A stretch of DNA of 64,000 bases, taken from NCBI RefSeq assembly GCF_011045015.1, contig NZ_JAAKZY010000017.1, positions 20,055-84,054 of the forward strand, read 5' to 3'. The notes beneath the pieces are model-generated. The model saw only the letters and a list, made by a program, of their open reading frames with translations, searched no databases and had not been told where the DNA came from. Shown piece after piece: positions 19,002 to 27,491 of the stretch. The translations under genes and the position numbers were made by a program. Source of the stretch: Streptomyces scabichelini. Its GTDB lineage: Bacteria > Actinomycetota > Actinomycetes > Streptomycetales > Streptomycetaceae. Each line of letters begins with the position of its first letter. Positions within the stretch are counted from its first letter, which is position 1.

Positions 19002-19373
19002 ATGACAAAACTGTCCGTACGGTCGATCCGTCGTGCCTCCTCTGGTTCAGTGCTGTCGCTGTGGTCACAGGACTCCGTGTTGTCGATCGGCTCAGTGGGA
19101 TCGGTGCTGTCCGTGGGGTCCGTCGGTTCGGCCTTGTCAGTCGGTTCGATCGGAAGCGCCCTGTCGGTCGGCTCGATCGGTTCCTCCCTGTCGCTGATCT
19201 CAACCGGGTCGTGGCTGAGCACGGGATCGTTGTTTTCCGCGCAGTCGCGGTGGTCGGTGCTGTCCTGGCGTTCCTCTCACGGTTTCCTGGCCGCGGGAGC
19301 GGTAGGGGCAGCGACCGGAGGCGCCGTGCTGTTGGCCCAGCTGCTGCACAAGGCCGAAACCCGCACCGAATAA
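19002..19373 (+). CDS. nonapeptide Ser/Gly-repeat protein, hypothetical
   Basis: A 123-residue protein. Residues ~17-75 are made of nine-residue units, consensus L-S-(V/I)-G-S-(V/I)-G-S-x, with about six consecutive copies (LSIGSVGSV, LSVGSVGSA, LSVGSIGSA, LSVGSIGSS and more divergent ones). The C-terminal part (HGFLAAGAVGAATGGAVLLAQLL) is a hydrophobic, glycine-rich segment that could insert in a membrane. The regular spacing of Leu/Val and Ser/Gly suggests a beta-solenoid or stacked beta-turns. I recall similar Ser-Gly repeat proteins annotated only as hypothetical in actinobacteria. The start at 19002 lies after an AGGATGG purine stretch. Function unknown. Confidence 0.7.
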   Translation: MTKLSVRSIRRASSGSVLSLWSQDSVLSIGSVGSVLSVGSVGSALSVGSIGSALSVGSIGSSLSLISTGSWLSTGSLFSAQSRWSVLSWRSSHGFLAAGAVGAATGGAVLLAQLLHKAETRTE

Positions 19374-19521
19374 CTTCGATCAGACACGCTGTGGGCACGG
19401 GCGTCATCAGCAGCCGGGCCATGCGCGCGCACGACGCTTGCGCCGACCGGACCGCATCATCTCTCGGGCCGATCTGGAGTCCGTCGTGACTGCGCATACC
19501 GGGATCCGGCACTCAGATGAT

Positions 19522-19566
19522 CCCGGCAACGCACACACCCCAGGCCGCTCACCTGGGGTGTGGCCC
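19522..19566. repeat. left copy of direct repeat flanking oxd-nitrilase cassette, with hairpin
   Basis: CCCGGCAAC, a 7-bp spacer, then CCCCAGGCCGCTCACCTGGGG. The same arrangement with identical spacing recurs at 23222-23265. The hairpin (11-bp stem, 19534-19544 / 19552-19562) lies downstream of the minus-strand nitrilase gene and may also terminate it. Confidence 0.8.
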
Positions 19567-19659
19567 TGGTGAGAGAAGGGCCCTCTCGCGCAGGCCCTCT
19601 CGCGCAGGGCCTCTCGAGCAGGGATCCGAAGTCGAGTACGCGACGACGGATCACCTGCG

Positions 19660-20679
19660 TCAGCCCATGGCCGTCTCCGGCTCCGGGGCCGGCAGCTCGT
19701 CGAAGCTCTCGGTACGGGCGGCCGTGTGCTCCACCGGCCGTCGGGGCGTCTTGTCGAGCAGGAGCCGGGTGACGTCGGGGCGGGAGTAGTGGCCGACGGG
19801 ATCGGCCGCGGCCTTGGCGACGGTGATGGCGGACAGGTCGATGTCGGCGTACAGGATGCCTTCGGCGTCCTCGGGAAGGGGCTCGGCCAGGGGGCTGCCG
19901 TCGGGGCCGTAGATTCGGGCGAAGCCGCCGCCGCGCTGCAGCAGTTGCCGCTTGACGGGATCGTCCCCGCAGAACAGGTCGAGGGCGGCCTCGCCGACGA
20001 TCGCGCACGGGGCCAGGACGAAGACCTGGCCTTCGGCGGCGTAGAGCTGGGAAGCGGCGGTGTTGACCTCGGGGCCGAGAGCGTACGCGGCGCCCTTGTA
20101 GACGGAGAAGCTCGGCCAGGCGGCCACGTGGATCTGCTCGTGCTGGCTGAACATGGCGTACTTGGTCAGCGGCTGCAGATGCTCCCAGCAGCACAGCCCG
20201 CCGATGCGGCCCAGCGGGGTGTCGTGGACGGCCAGGTCGGTGCCGTCACCCTCGCCGAACACGGTGCGTTCCACATGGGTGGGCTTCAACTTGCGCCGGG
20301 CGTAGACCAGTTCACCGTCCGCTGAGATCAGCGCCTGGCCCATGTAGAGACTGCCGCCGCTGCGCTCGCTGTAGCCGGCCATCACGGCGATGCCGTTGGT
20401 GCGGGCGGCTTCCAGCAGGCGCTGGAAGCCTGGGCCGTCCAAGGTGAGGGAGTTCTCGTGGTAGCGGCCGAAGAAGGCGAAGCCCGCGGCGGGCGAGTCC
20501 AGCCACAGCCACCAGGGGTAGCCGGGGATGAACGTCTCCGGGAAGGCGATGAGCTGGGCGCCCGCCCCGGCGGCCTCCTCGATCAGGGCGATGCTCTTGT
20601 CGATCGTGGCGTCGGCGTCGAGCCATACCGGCTCGGCCTGGACGGCGGCGGCCTTGAAAGCGCCCGTGTACTCGACCAT
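19660..20679 (-). CDS. nitrilase
   Basis: A 339-residue nitrilase-superfamily enzyme with the catalytic triad in the expected contexts: Glu48 in FPETFIPG, Lys132 in RRKLKPTHVER, and Cys164 in GLCCWEHL. It is likely a true nitrilase (nitrile to carboxylic acid plus ammonia), since the Cys context CWEH is typical of that branch. Start ATG 20679 has AAGGAG seven bases upstream, and the aldoxime dehydratase stop is only 26 bp away, so the two form an operon. The dehydratase would make the nitrile this enzyme hydrolyses. The hairpin at 19534-19562 follows the gene. Confidence 0.93.
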   Translation of the reverse strand: MVEYTGAFKAAAVQAEPVWLDADATIDKSIALIEEAAGAGAQLIAFPETFIPGYPWWLWLDSPAAGFAFFGRYHENSLTLDGPGFQRLLEAARTNGIAVMAGYSERSGGSLYMGQALISADGELVYARRKLKPTHVERTVFGEGDGTDLAVHDTPLGRIGGLCCWEHLQPLTKYAMFSQHEQIHVAAWPSFSVYKGAAYALGPEVNTAASQLYAAEGQVFVLAPCAIVGEAALDLFCGDDPVKRQLLQRGGGFARIYGPDGSPLAEPLPEDAEGILYADIDLSAITVAKAAADPVGHYSRPDVTRLLLDKTPRRPVEHTAARTESFDELPAPEPETAMG

Positions 20680-20705
20680 GGGGTTACTCCTTGTAGTCAG
20701 GGTTG

Positions 20706-21734
20706 TCAGACGGTGGTGGTGGCGGCTCGGGCGGGCAGGGGCAGGAACCCGGTGCGCGGGTGGCAGTTGACGTACTCGGCGGTGACCGACCCGCTGGGCA
20801 GCACCGACACTTCGTGCCAGAACGCGACGTCGAGCGGGCCTTCGCCCCCGCCGACCATCTGGAAGAAGCTCGCGTAGATCTCCAGGTGGGTGCGGTGCGA
20901 CCGGCACCAGGTCATGAGGTGGTCCAGCGAGGCGAACCAGGCGACCGTGCACGCCCGGTCCAGGGCTGTGCCGTCGGCAGCCTCTTCGACGAGGTTGCGG
21001 GCCGCGATGCATCCGGAGTCCGGGTTGGCGGCAAGGAAGTCGACGCCCCGGTCTTTCACCGGTTTGACGTCGGCCAGGTACTTCTCGCGGTAGAGGGCGC
21101 TCGCGGACCAGTCCTGCGCGGTGCGGATGAGGGTGACGTTCCCCGGTACCTCGACGGTGACGCGCCGGCCCAGGCTGCCGCCGGGGGCGCGCGGTACGAA
21201 GCCCGGTAGCTCGGGCTTCAGCGTCTCGGTGGCCGAGGCGGCGATACGGTCGCGGGCGGCGCCCCAGTAGTCGTGCACCTGAGTCTGAGGCAGTCCGACC
21301 GCCGCGTACTGCGAAAGGCCACTGGTGGCGTAGTCCTCGCGGTGGTGGGTGTGCAGGGTCTCGTTGCGCTCGACCGGGATGACACACACCTCGCGCCAGT
21401 GGCCGACGGGCCCGTCGTCGGGCAGTCGCTCCCAGGCCGTACCGACGGCGTCCGACTTCTGCCACCGGTCGTACGCGGAGGGGTCGTACCAGTAAGCGAG
21501 CCACACCACGTTGTGCGCCCCGGCCGTGTCGGTGAACGACCCGCGGTCCAGCACATCCGGCCGATCCGGTCCGGCGAACAGCCCCGCGAGCGCGGCGGCG
21601 GCCCGTACGGTCTCCTCCTCCGACGTCGCCTGACAGCCGATCTGCGCGAACACGAACGCTTCGGTGCCTCGCGGGAACCGGGCACTGTAAGCGGTGAAGC
21701 GGGGGGTGTGCCCTGGGGGTGCGGTTCCGGCCAT
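20706..21734 (-). CDS. oxd: aldoxime dehydratase (haem-dependent)
   Basis: A 342-residue protein of the phenylacetaldoxime dehydratase family, which uses ferrous haem to dehydrate aldoximes (R-CH=NOH) to nitriles. Family landmarks are visible: VVWLAYWYDPSAYDRW, AQDWSASALYREKYL with Ser210 at the conserved active-site position, RTHLEIYASFF with His283 as the probable haem ligand, and FWHEVSVL with His307 as the probable catalytic histidine. The His-His spacing is slightly longer (24) than the 21 I recall for characterised enzymes. It is followed 26 bp later by the nitrilase and is divergent from an AraC regulator. The start has GAGG four bases upstream. Confidence 0.92.
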   Translation of the reverse strand: MAGTAPPGHTPRFTAYSARFPRGTEAFVFAQIGCQATSEEETVRAAAALAGLFAGPDRPDVLDRGSFTDTAGAHNVVWLAYWYDPSAYDRWQKSDAVGTAWERLPDDGPVGHWREVCVIPVERNETLHTHHREDYATSGLSQYAAVGLPQTQVHDYWGAARDRIAASATETLKPELPGFVPRAPGGSLGRRVTVEVPGNVTLIRTAQDWSASALYREKYLADVKPVKDRGVDFLAANPDSGCIAARNLVEEAADGTALDRACTVAWFASLDHLMTWCRSHRTHLEIYASFFQMVGGGEGPLDVAFWHEVSVLPSGSVTAEYVNCHPRTGFLPLPARAATTTV

Positions 21735-21906
21735 GTCGCCTCGTCTCTCGTGTCCTCCTGCGGTGCTGTGGATCGGAGGCTAGAAGCGGCGTACGGCCGG
21801 TCTTGACCGTCCGCGTCCGGAAAATTGACCGGGAACGACAGGACGGCAGGAAGGCAGGAAGGCACGCCGGGTGACCGGGGTCGACGGAAACCCGTCGTCC
21901 GCCGGG

Positions 21907-21944
21907 CGGCGCGTCACGCCCAGTCCACCGGACGGCGCGTCACG
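21907..21944. promoter_or_regulatory. 12-bp direct repeats in oxd/AraC divergent promoter
   Basis: CGGCGCGTCACG occurs at 21907-21918 and again at 21933-21944, 26 bp apart, between the divergent oxd and araC-type genes. Tandem same-orientation half sites spaced about 2.5 helical turns are what AraC-family regulators bind. Candidate operator only. Confidence 0.5.
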
Positions 21945-22029
21945 GTGCCGAAACGCAGGCGTGACGTCAGGCGAGCGAGTGGCTGGTTATGGTGCCTCCC
22001 TGGCCGGCGTGAGAGGGGAGTGAGGCGCG

Positions 22030-22992
22030 ATGGCTGTCATCCTCTCCACCGAATCCGTGGCGCCCACCGACCGGCTGGCCTACTGGCACGACGCCGTGTG
22101 GAAGACCTTCGTGCCGCTGGATGTCACCGCTTCCAAGGACCAGCCCTTCTCCGGGAGCGTGGCCACGGAGCGCCTCGGCCATCTGCGGATCTCCACGGTC
22201 GACGCAGACGGGGAACGGGTCCGACGCAGCAGGAGCCTGATCGCCGAGTCCGCAGACGAATACCTGCTGCTCGGCCTGCAGACCCGCGGAACGGGCGTGG
22301 TCGTCCAGGACGGACGCACGGCGGTCCTGGGTCCGGGGGAGTTCGCCCTGTACGACACGACCCGGCCGTACACCCTGGACTTCCCGGACCGCTTCGAGAC
22401 GGTGGTCTTCCAGCTGCCGCGCCGGGCACCGGGGCTGTCCGAATCGGACCTGCGGCACATCACCGGTGTGACGATCGGCGCCGACCAGGGTCTGGCCGCG
22501 CTCCTGGTGCCGTTCCTGTCCAGGCTGGCCGCCGAGGCCGGCACATACCGCCCCGAGGTCGGCGACATGCTCGCCCGCAACGCCGGGGACCTGCTCGCCA
22601 CCGTCGTCATCGAACGGCTCGGCCGGGGCACCACTCGCACGGACGCCGCCCAGCAGTCACTGCTCCTGCGGATCCGCACCTTCATCGACGCGCACCTCGC
22701 CGATCCGGCTCTCTCACCCGAGGCGATCGCCGCCGCCCACCACATCTCCGTACGCCACCTTCAGCGCCTCTTCCAGGCGGAAGGCGCGACGGTCGGCGGA
22801 TGGATCCGCCGCCGCCGGCTGGAGGAATGCCGCCGGGAACTCGGCCGCCCCCGCCGCGCCCGACCGACCGTGGCCGCCGTCGCGCACCGCTGGGGTTTCG
22901 TCAGCCCGGCCCATTTCAGCCGAGCGTTCCGCGCCGCCTACGGTATGTCCCCGCGCGAATGGCAGGCGCCGGCGGACGAGACCGGCGCATAG
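22030..22992 (+). CDS. AraC family regulator of the aldoxime-nitrile genes
   Basis: A 320-residue regulator with an N-terminal AraC-binding-like domain (PF14525 type: RLAYWHDAVWKTFVPLDV, GSVATERLGHLRIS, LGLQTRGTGVVVQDGRTAVLGPGEFALYDTTRPY) and a C-terminal two-helix-turn-helix domain (about 215-312: HHISVRHLQRLFQAEG, VAHRWGFVSPAHFSRAFRAAYGMSPREW). This architecture matches regulators such as NitR/OxdR that activate nitrilase and aldoxime dehydratase genes. It is divergent from oxd across a ~295-bp gap with direct repeats, so local activation of oxd-nitrilase is the straightforward reading. ATG 22030 follows a purine-rich GGGGAG stretch. Confidence 0.9.
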   Translation: MAVILSTESVAPTDRLAYWHDAVWKTFVPLDVTASKDQPFSGSVATERLGHLRISTVDADGERVRRSRSLIAESADEYLLLGLQTRGTGVVVQDGRTAVLGPGEFALYDTTRPYTLDFPDRFETVVFQLPRRAPGLSESDLRHITGVTIGADQGLAALLVPFLSRLAAEAGTYRPEVGDMLARNAGDLLATVVIERLGRGTTRTDAAQQSLLLRIRTFIDAHLADPALSPEAIAAAHHISVRHLQRLFQAEGATVGGWIRRRRLEECRRELGRPRRARPTVAAVAHRWGFVSPAHFSRAFRAAYGMSPREWQAPADETGA

Positions 22993-23221
22993 GAAGCCGG
23001 AGCGGACGCACAGCTGATCATCGCCGGCACATCCGGCACATCCGGCACCTCCTGACCGCCCTCGACTCGGCTCACCCGAACCGGAGCACGGTGCGGCGAA
23101 CGGAGCGATCACGGCCGCAGGGCTCCTTTCCAGGTCGTCACATGGGACTTGGGTCGGCTGCCGCCTCCGTGGCGCACGAGAACGCCGTTCAATCCCGCCG
23201 AAGGAACGGCAGGCCAAGGGC

Positions 23222-23265
23222 CCCGGCAACACATCAGCCCCAGGCCGCTGACCTGGGGCTTTGGC
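23222..23265. repeat. right copy of direct repeat flanking oxd-nitrilase cassette, with hairpin
   Basis: CCCGGCAAC, a 7-bp spacer, then CCCCAGGCCGCTGACCTGGGG, matching 19522-19566 in order and spacing. The hairpin stem is 9 bp (AGCCCCAGG / CCTGGGGCT). It is also the hairpin adjoining the tRNA-like fragment. Confidence 0.8.
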
Positions 23266-23283
23266 AAGAGCGGGTGACGAATC
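23248..23283 (-). pseudogene. degenerate tRNA-Gly 3' end plus terminator fragment
   Basis: CTGACCTGGG, about 10 nt, then GAGCGGGTGACGA (23268-23280) and ATC reproduce the terminator arm and 3' end of the intact tRNA-Gly at 28018-28091. There the same elements occur with an 11-nt gap. The remaining tRNA body is absent, so this is a fragment such as an integration event leaves. Confidence 0.6.
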
Positions 23284-23431
23284 AGTTGGCGCGCTTGCTA
23301 CCTGAGGTGAGGCTTGTGCCGTCTGCCCCGAGGTGGGCGGAGGTCCGCACGACCCCTTCCGGGACCGTGCGGACCGCTGTCGGCGGTTGTCATCTGTCCG
23401 TCGGCATTGGCCTCGTGGCGGGGATCGGACG

Positions 23432-25006
23432 TCAGACGGGGCCGAGGGCCTGATGCCCGTCTCGCCCGCCAAGTAGTTCGTCACTCGCGTCGCCCCCGGT
23501 TCCATGCTGCGCACGTCGGCGGTGACGGACCAGAGCAAAGGCCCGGGCGGTGACGACTGCGGTGGAGGCGAGGGCCCCGGCTGCCGCGCATACGACAAGG
23601 GCCGGCCAGGCGTAGGTGGTCTGCGCCAGGGTTCCGGAGCGGTTCATCAACAGGCCGAGCAGCGAGGCGAGTTGAGTGAGGAGGAGGATCGGGAGAGTCT
23701 GGGGCAGCAACCGCATGGCCGTTCGCCACCATGGTCGCCGTGCGGTGTGCCGCGCCCATCGGGGCGCGCGCAGGACACCGCGGATGCCGAGGCCCGTCGC
23801 CAGCAGGGTCAGTGCCGCCAGGACCCAGTCGGCCGTCATCGAGAAGGGCCTCGCCACCTCGGGGTTCTTGCCCCGCGCGAGGTCGACCAGGCTCTGCGAT
23901 ATCTGGGCGGCGTCGTCTCCGGCGATCAGGCCGGTATTGGTGACGACCGCGATGCCGATCCTGCTGCCGGGCAGCAGTGTGGCCATGGAGTTGTGGGTCA
24001 GGAGTTGGCCGCTGTGCTGGATCTGCTCGGTCCCGCTGCCTTGCTGGTTCCGCCACCAACCCATCGCGTAGTCCGTGTCCTTCGGAGCCTTCGGTGGGGT
24101 GTGCGTGAGCTCGATGGTGCGTGCGGTGGCGATACGGCGGCCGTCGGCGGACACGCCCTGGTTGTTCTGTGCGATGAGCCACTGGGAGAGGTCGTCGGCC
24201 GTGGTGACGACACCGTGGCCGCCCGCGGTGAACCAGCGGGGGTGCGGACGGGAGAACACCGTGCCGTAGGCGCGGACGTAGCCGCGGGCCCGGTCGGGCA
24301 TCTCGGTGGTCGTGTCGACGGATGCGGTGTGCGTCATGCGCAGCGGATCGAAGAGCTTGGCGGAGAGGTAGTCGGCGAAGGGCTGTCCGTTGACCACCTC
24401 GACCAGGCGTGCCGCGACGAAGTAGTTGGGGTTGTGGTAGCGGTGCTGGGTGCCCGGCGCGGTGGCGAGGGGCGCCTCGCGCATCGCGGCGACGGCCTCT
24501 TTAAGGGTGTGGGGTTGGGCGCGGGTCAGATCCGGGTAGGCGGAGTCGGCCATACCGGAGGTCTGGGTCAGGATCTGCCGGACGGTGATCTCCTGAGAGC
24601 GCCGGTCGGCCAGGGTGAACTCGGGCAGGTAGCGGTGCACGGGCTGGTCCAGGTCGACTTTGCCCGCCTCGACCAGTTGCATGACGGCGAGTGCGGTCAT
24701 GGACTTCGACAGTGACGCCACGGGCAGGCGCGTCCGCTCCGTCATGTCCTGCCCGGACGCGCTGTGCCCGTACCCCGCGGTGTGGACGACCCGGTCGCCC
24801 TTGGTCACGGCGACCACCGCGCCCGGCAGACGGGTCTGCTCCAGGTAGTCGCTTACGAATCGGTCGATCGAGGCCGGATCCAGGGCGGCGGTGGACCGCG
24901 GGGCCGAGGAGGCCGGTACGGCGGTGGCCGCGACCGCGATACCGAGCGCGGCCAGCACGGTTCCGAGTCTGCGACGCGTGCCGGGAGGGACGGTGATCAG
25001 CTTCAT
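23432..25006 (-). CDS. serine hydrolase, beta-lactamase/D-Ala-D-Ala carboxypeptidase fold, with C-terminal membrane spans
   Basis: The 524-residue protein starts MKLITVPPGTRRRLG with a signal peptide (to ~36). The class C beta-lactamase-fold catalytic motifs are present: SLSK with nucleophile Ser98 and Lys101, Y190-H-N192, and an HSG motif (IQHSGQLLTHNS). Segments FSDY-like dimer elements are absent, and the fold ends near residue 385. The last ~130 residues hold about three membrane spans, as in many Gram-positive serine hydrolases of unknown substrate. It is divergent from the histidine kinase 110 bp away. The substrate may be peptidoglycan peptide or an ester; not determinable. Confidence 0.87.
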   Translation of the reverse strand: MKLITVPPGTRRRLGTVLAALGIAVAATAVPASSAPRSTAALDPASIDRFVSDYLEQTRLPGAVVAVTKGDRVVHTAGYGHSASGQDMTERTRLPVASLSKSMTALAVMQLVEAGKVDLDQPVHRYLPEFTLADRRSQEITVRQILTQTSGMADSAYPDLTRAQPHTLKEAVAAMREAPLATAPGTQHRYHNPNYFVAARLVEVVNGQPFADYLSAKLFDPLRMTHTASVDTTTEMPDRARGYVRAYGTVFSRPHPRWFTAGGHGVVTTADDLSQWLIAQNNQGVSADGRRIATARTIELTHTPPKAPKDTDYAMGWWRNQQGSGTEQIQHSGQLLTHNSMATLLPGSRIGIAVVTNTGLIAGDDAAQISQSLVDLARGKNPEVARPFSMTADWVLAALTLLATGLGIRGVLRAPRWARHTARRPWWRTAMRLLPQTLPILLLTQLASLLGLLMNRSGTLAQTTYAWPALVVCAAAGALASTAVVTARAFALVRHRRRAQHGTGGDASDELLGGRDGHQALGPV

Positions 25007-25115
25007 GGAACCCAGTGCACCGGTCCCTCCCCCGCCGGCGCACTGGCACACACACGAGTTCAGAGGTAGTGCACGCACTACTGCCCCAAGATCCCCGGCT
25101 CGGTACGTTCGAGGA

Positions 25116-26336
25116 ATGCGACATCGGACCGCCTGGCAGGCGCTCGGTCAGAACCCGCTGAAGGTGCTCGGCTCCAGCTGGCCCTGGCGGTCCTTCGCCT
25201 ATCTGCTGTCCGGTGTCGTCTTCGGCGCCGTCGCCGGCGCGGTCCTTGTGGTCGCGCTCGTCGCGGGAGTCGTCTCGCTGGTGGTGTTGGTGGGGGTGCC
25301 GATCCTGCTCGGTGTGGCACTGTCCGGTGTCGCCGTCACCCGCTTCGAGCGGTGGCGCCTGCGCCTGGTGGACCTTGACCCGGTGCCGGACCCGCACCGG
25401 ACCCCCGAACGCCCGGGATTCGCCGGATGGGTGCGAACCCGGCTGCGAGAGCCTGCGACCTGGCGTGAGCTGGGCTTCACTGCGGTGTCGGCGACCGCTC
25501 TGTGGTGGATGGACTTCCTCGTCCTGGGCTTCGCCCTCGTCGTCCCCGCGCTGGTGATCATGTCGCCCCTCGATGATCCCGGGGCCTGGCCGTTGGTGAT
25601 CGTCGGTCTCTGCCTGCTCGCCGCCGCGCCGTACAGCATCACTGCCTGGGCCGGCGCCAGGGCGGCCGTCACACGTCTCATGCTGGCGCCGCGCGACAGC
25701 GAACTGGGCCGTGAGCTCACCGACGTACGGGCCTCCAGGGTGCGGCTGGTCGATGCCTTCGACGCGGAGCGGCGCCGGATCGAGCGGGACCTTCACGACG
25801 GGGCGCAGCAGCGGCTGGTCTCCCTCAATGTGATGCTCGGGCTGGCCGCCCTCGACACCGAGCCGGACTCACCGCTGGCCGGGCAACTCACCAAGGCACA
25901 GGAACAGGTCGGGCTCGCTGTCGACGAACTGCGTGAGCTCAGCCGCGGCGTCCACCCGAAGGCCCTCACCGACCACGGTTTGGCCGCCGCGGTCGAGAAC
26001 CTGGCGGGGCGGTCCGCTTTGCCCGTCACGGTCGACATCCGCCTGCCTCGTCGTCTGCCGCTCCCTGTGGAGACCGCGGCGTACTTCGTGGTCGCCGAGG
26101 CTTTGACCAACGCCGTCAAGCACAGCAGGGCAACCCGAGTCGAGGTACACGCCCGCCTGCACACAGACGTTCTGGCTCTGTCGGTCAGCGACGACGGCAT
26201 CGGCGGCGCCGCACCGGAAGCGGGTACCGGCCTCATCGGCCTGGCCGACCGTGTCGCCGTGGCGGACGGCAGACTCCGCATCTCCAGCCCTCAGGGCGGT
26301 CCTACCCTGATGCACGTGGAGCTGCCATGCCATTGA
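25116..26336 (+). CDS. two-component sensor histidine kinase (NarL-partner type)
   Basis: A 406-residue kinase with four membrane spans in two pairs (about 28-70 and 125-190), consistent with the streptomycete sensor-domain kinases. These precede the HisKA_3 dimerisation segment [25 protein letters not shown], in which the His of DLHDGAQ is the phospho-acceptor. The HATPase region follows: [16 protein letters not shown] (N box), VSDDGIGGA and [11 protein letters not shown] (G boxes). ATG 25116 follows CGAGGA. The gene overlaps the response regulator by 10 bp, so they form one operon. The signal is probably envelope stress given the membrane-embedded sensor and the neighbouring cell-envelope-type hydrolase, but this is inference. 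Confidence 0.93.
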   Translation: MRHRTAWQALGQNPLKVLGSSWPWRSFAYLLSGVVFGAVAGAVLVVALVAGVVSLVVLVGVPILLGVALSGVAVTRFERWRLRLVDLDPVPDPHRTPERPGFAGWVRTRLREPATWRELGFTAVSATALWWMDFLVLGFALVVPALVIMSPLDDPGAWPLVIVGLCLLAAAPYSITAWAGARAAVTRLMLAPRDSELGRELTDVRASRVRLVDAFDAERRRIERDLHDGAQQRLVSLNVMLGLAALDTEPDSPLAGQLTKAQEQVGLAVDELRELSRGVHPKALTDHGLAAAVENLAGRSALPVTVDIRLPRRLPLPVETAAYFVVAEALTNAVKHSRATRVEVHARLHTDVLALSVSDDGIGGAAPEAGTGLIGLADRVAVADGRLRISSPQGGPTLMHVELPCH

Positions 26337-26974
26337 CCGTCGTACTCGCCGAGGACTCCCCGCTGATGCGGGACGGCCTGGTCGGCGTGCTCACTCGCTT
26401 CGGCCACCAGGTGCTCGCCGCCGTCGGCGATGCGGACACCCTGATCCCGGCGGTCCGGGAACACGCTCCCGACATCGTCGTCACCGACGTCCGCATGCCA
26501 CCGGACAACACCGACGACGGCCTGCGCGCCGCCGTCGCCCTGCGCCAGGAGCGCCCCAGCCTGCCGGTTCTGGTGCTCAGCCAGTACATCGAGCAGTCCT
26601 ACGCTGCCCATCTGCTCGACCTGGGCAGCGACACCGGGGTCGGCTACCTCCTCAAGGACCGCGTCAGCGCCGTCAGCGAGTTCGTCGACGCGGTCGCCCA
26701 GGTCGCCGCGGGCGCGACGGTCGTCGATCCCGAGGTGGTCCGCCAACTCCTCAACCGCCGCCGCGATCCCCTGCAACGCCTTACCCCCCGAGAGCGCGAG
26801 GTCCTCGCCCTGATGGCCGAGGGACGCACCAACGCCGCCATCGCCCGCGAGCTGTACGTCACCGAGGCCGCAGTCAACAAGCACGTCAGCAACATCCTTC
26901 AGAAACTCGAGCTCCACCTCGACGGCCAGGCACACCGCCGCGTCCTCGCCGTCCTCACTTACCTCCGCGCATGA
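26327..26974 (+). CDS. NarL/LuxR-type response regulator
   Basis: A 215-residue regulator with an N-terminal receiver (acidic pocket Glu-Asp in [13 protein letters not shown], phospho-acceptor Asp in [12 protein letters not shown], switch SQY, Lys in GYLLKDRV) and a C-terminal LuxR HTH ([40 protein letters not shown]). All key residues are intact. It is co-transcribed with the histidine kinase at 25116, its cognate partner. The next gene downstream on the other strand is a decayed paralogue of this regulator. Confidence 0.94.
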   Translation: MPLTVVLAEDSPLMRDGLVGVLTRFGHQVLAAVGDADTLIPAVREHAPDIVVTDVRMPPDNTDDGLRAAVALRQERPSLPVLVLSQYIEQSYAAHLLDLGSDTGVGYLLKDRVSAVSEFVDAVAQVAAGATVVDPEVVRQLLNRRRDPLQRLTPREREVLALMAEGRTNAAIARELYVTEAAVNKHVSNILQKLELHLDGQAHRRVLAVLTYLRA

Positions 26975-27044
26975 CCGGCGATGGGCTGCCTCGCCGGCTG
27001 ATCTGGAGTGTCCCTTGCCACTCCTGGGTAGTGATGCGGCGTCC

Positions 27045-27491
27045 TCAAACCACGGATTCGTCGTGTGGGTGCGGTCGCACAGGCTCGGTCGCACCGCTGT
27101 TGGCCGTGGTTGTCCGCTCTGCGACGGCGGCCTCGGTGACGACGAGGCGGCGGGCGAGCAGCTGGCGTACGACTTCGGGGTCGACGACCGTGGATCCGGA
27201 GGCGACGCGGGTTACGGCGTCGGCGAACTCCTCGACGTCACCGATGCGTTCCTTGAGCAGGTAGCCCGTTCCGACGCTGTCGCGGCGGTCGTCCAGCAGT
27301 TCCTCGGCGAAGGTCTGCTCGACGTACTGGCTGAGGACGAGGACCGCGAGCCCGGGCTGCTCGGACTGGAGTCGGCGGGTGGCCCGCAGCCCCTCGTCCG
27401 TCTGGCCGGGTGGCATACGGACGTCGGTGATGACCAGGTCCGGCCGGTGTTCCCGGGCCGCGGTGAGCAGGGAAGGGCCATGTCGCCCCAC
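27045..27491 (-). pseudogene. truncated NarL/LuxR response regulator
   Basis: The reading frame holds receiver sequence from HRPDLVITDVRMPP through GYLLKERIGDVEEFADAVTRV and [12 protein letters not shown], clearly homologous to the regulator at 26327. The first ~45 residues are missing. Comparison with the intact paralogue shows an in-frame internal loss of about 30 residues: RQLLA joins directly to RRLVVTEAAVAE, deleting the core of the LuxR HTH. The protein then runs into unrelated sequence. It cannot bind DNA normally and lacks the acidic pocket. Its 5' side abuts a fragment of an FtsX permease in the opposite orientation, marking a recombination junction near 27488. Confidence 0.85.

Larger units (their letters stand above)
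22993..23431. other. gene-free region with repeat and tRNA-like remnant
   Basis: About 440 bp contain no supportable gene. Noted here are the right copy of the cassette-flanking repeat and a 13-nt exact match to the 3' end of the tRNA-Gly gene at 28018. The rest looks like decayed sequence. Confidence 0.55.

Noticed and set aside
19522..23265. Repeated hairpins considered as CRISPR repeats
   Set aside because: Only two copies 3.7 kb apart with genes between them, and no cas genes anywhere in the window.
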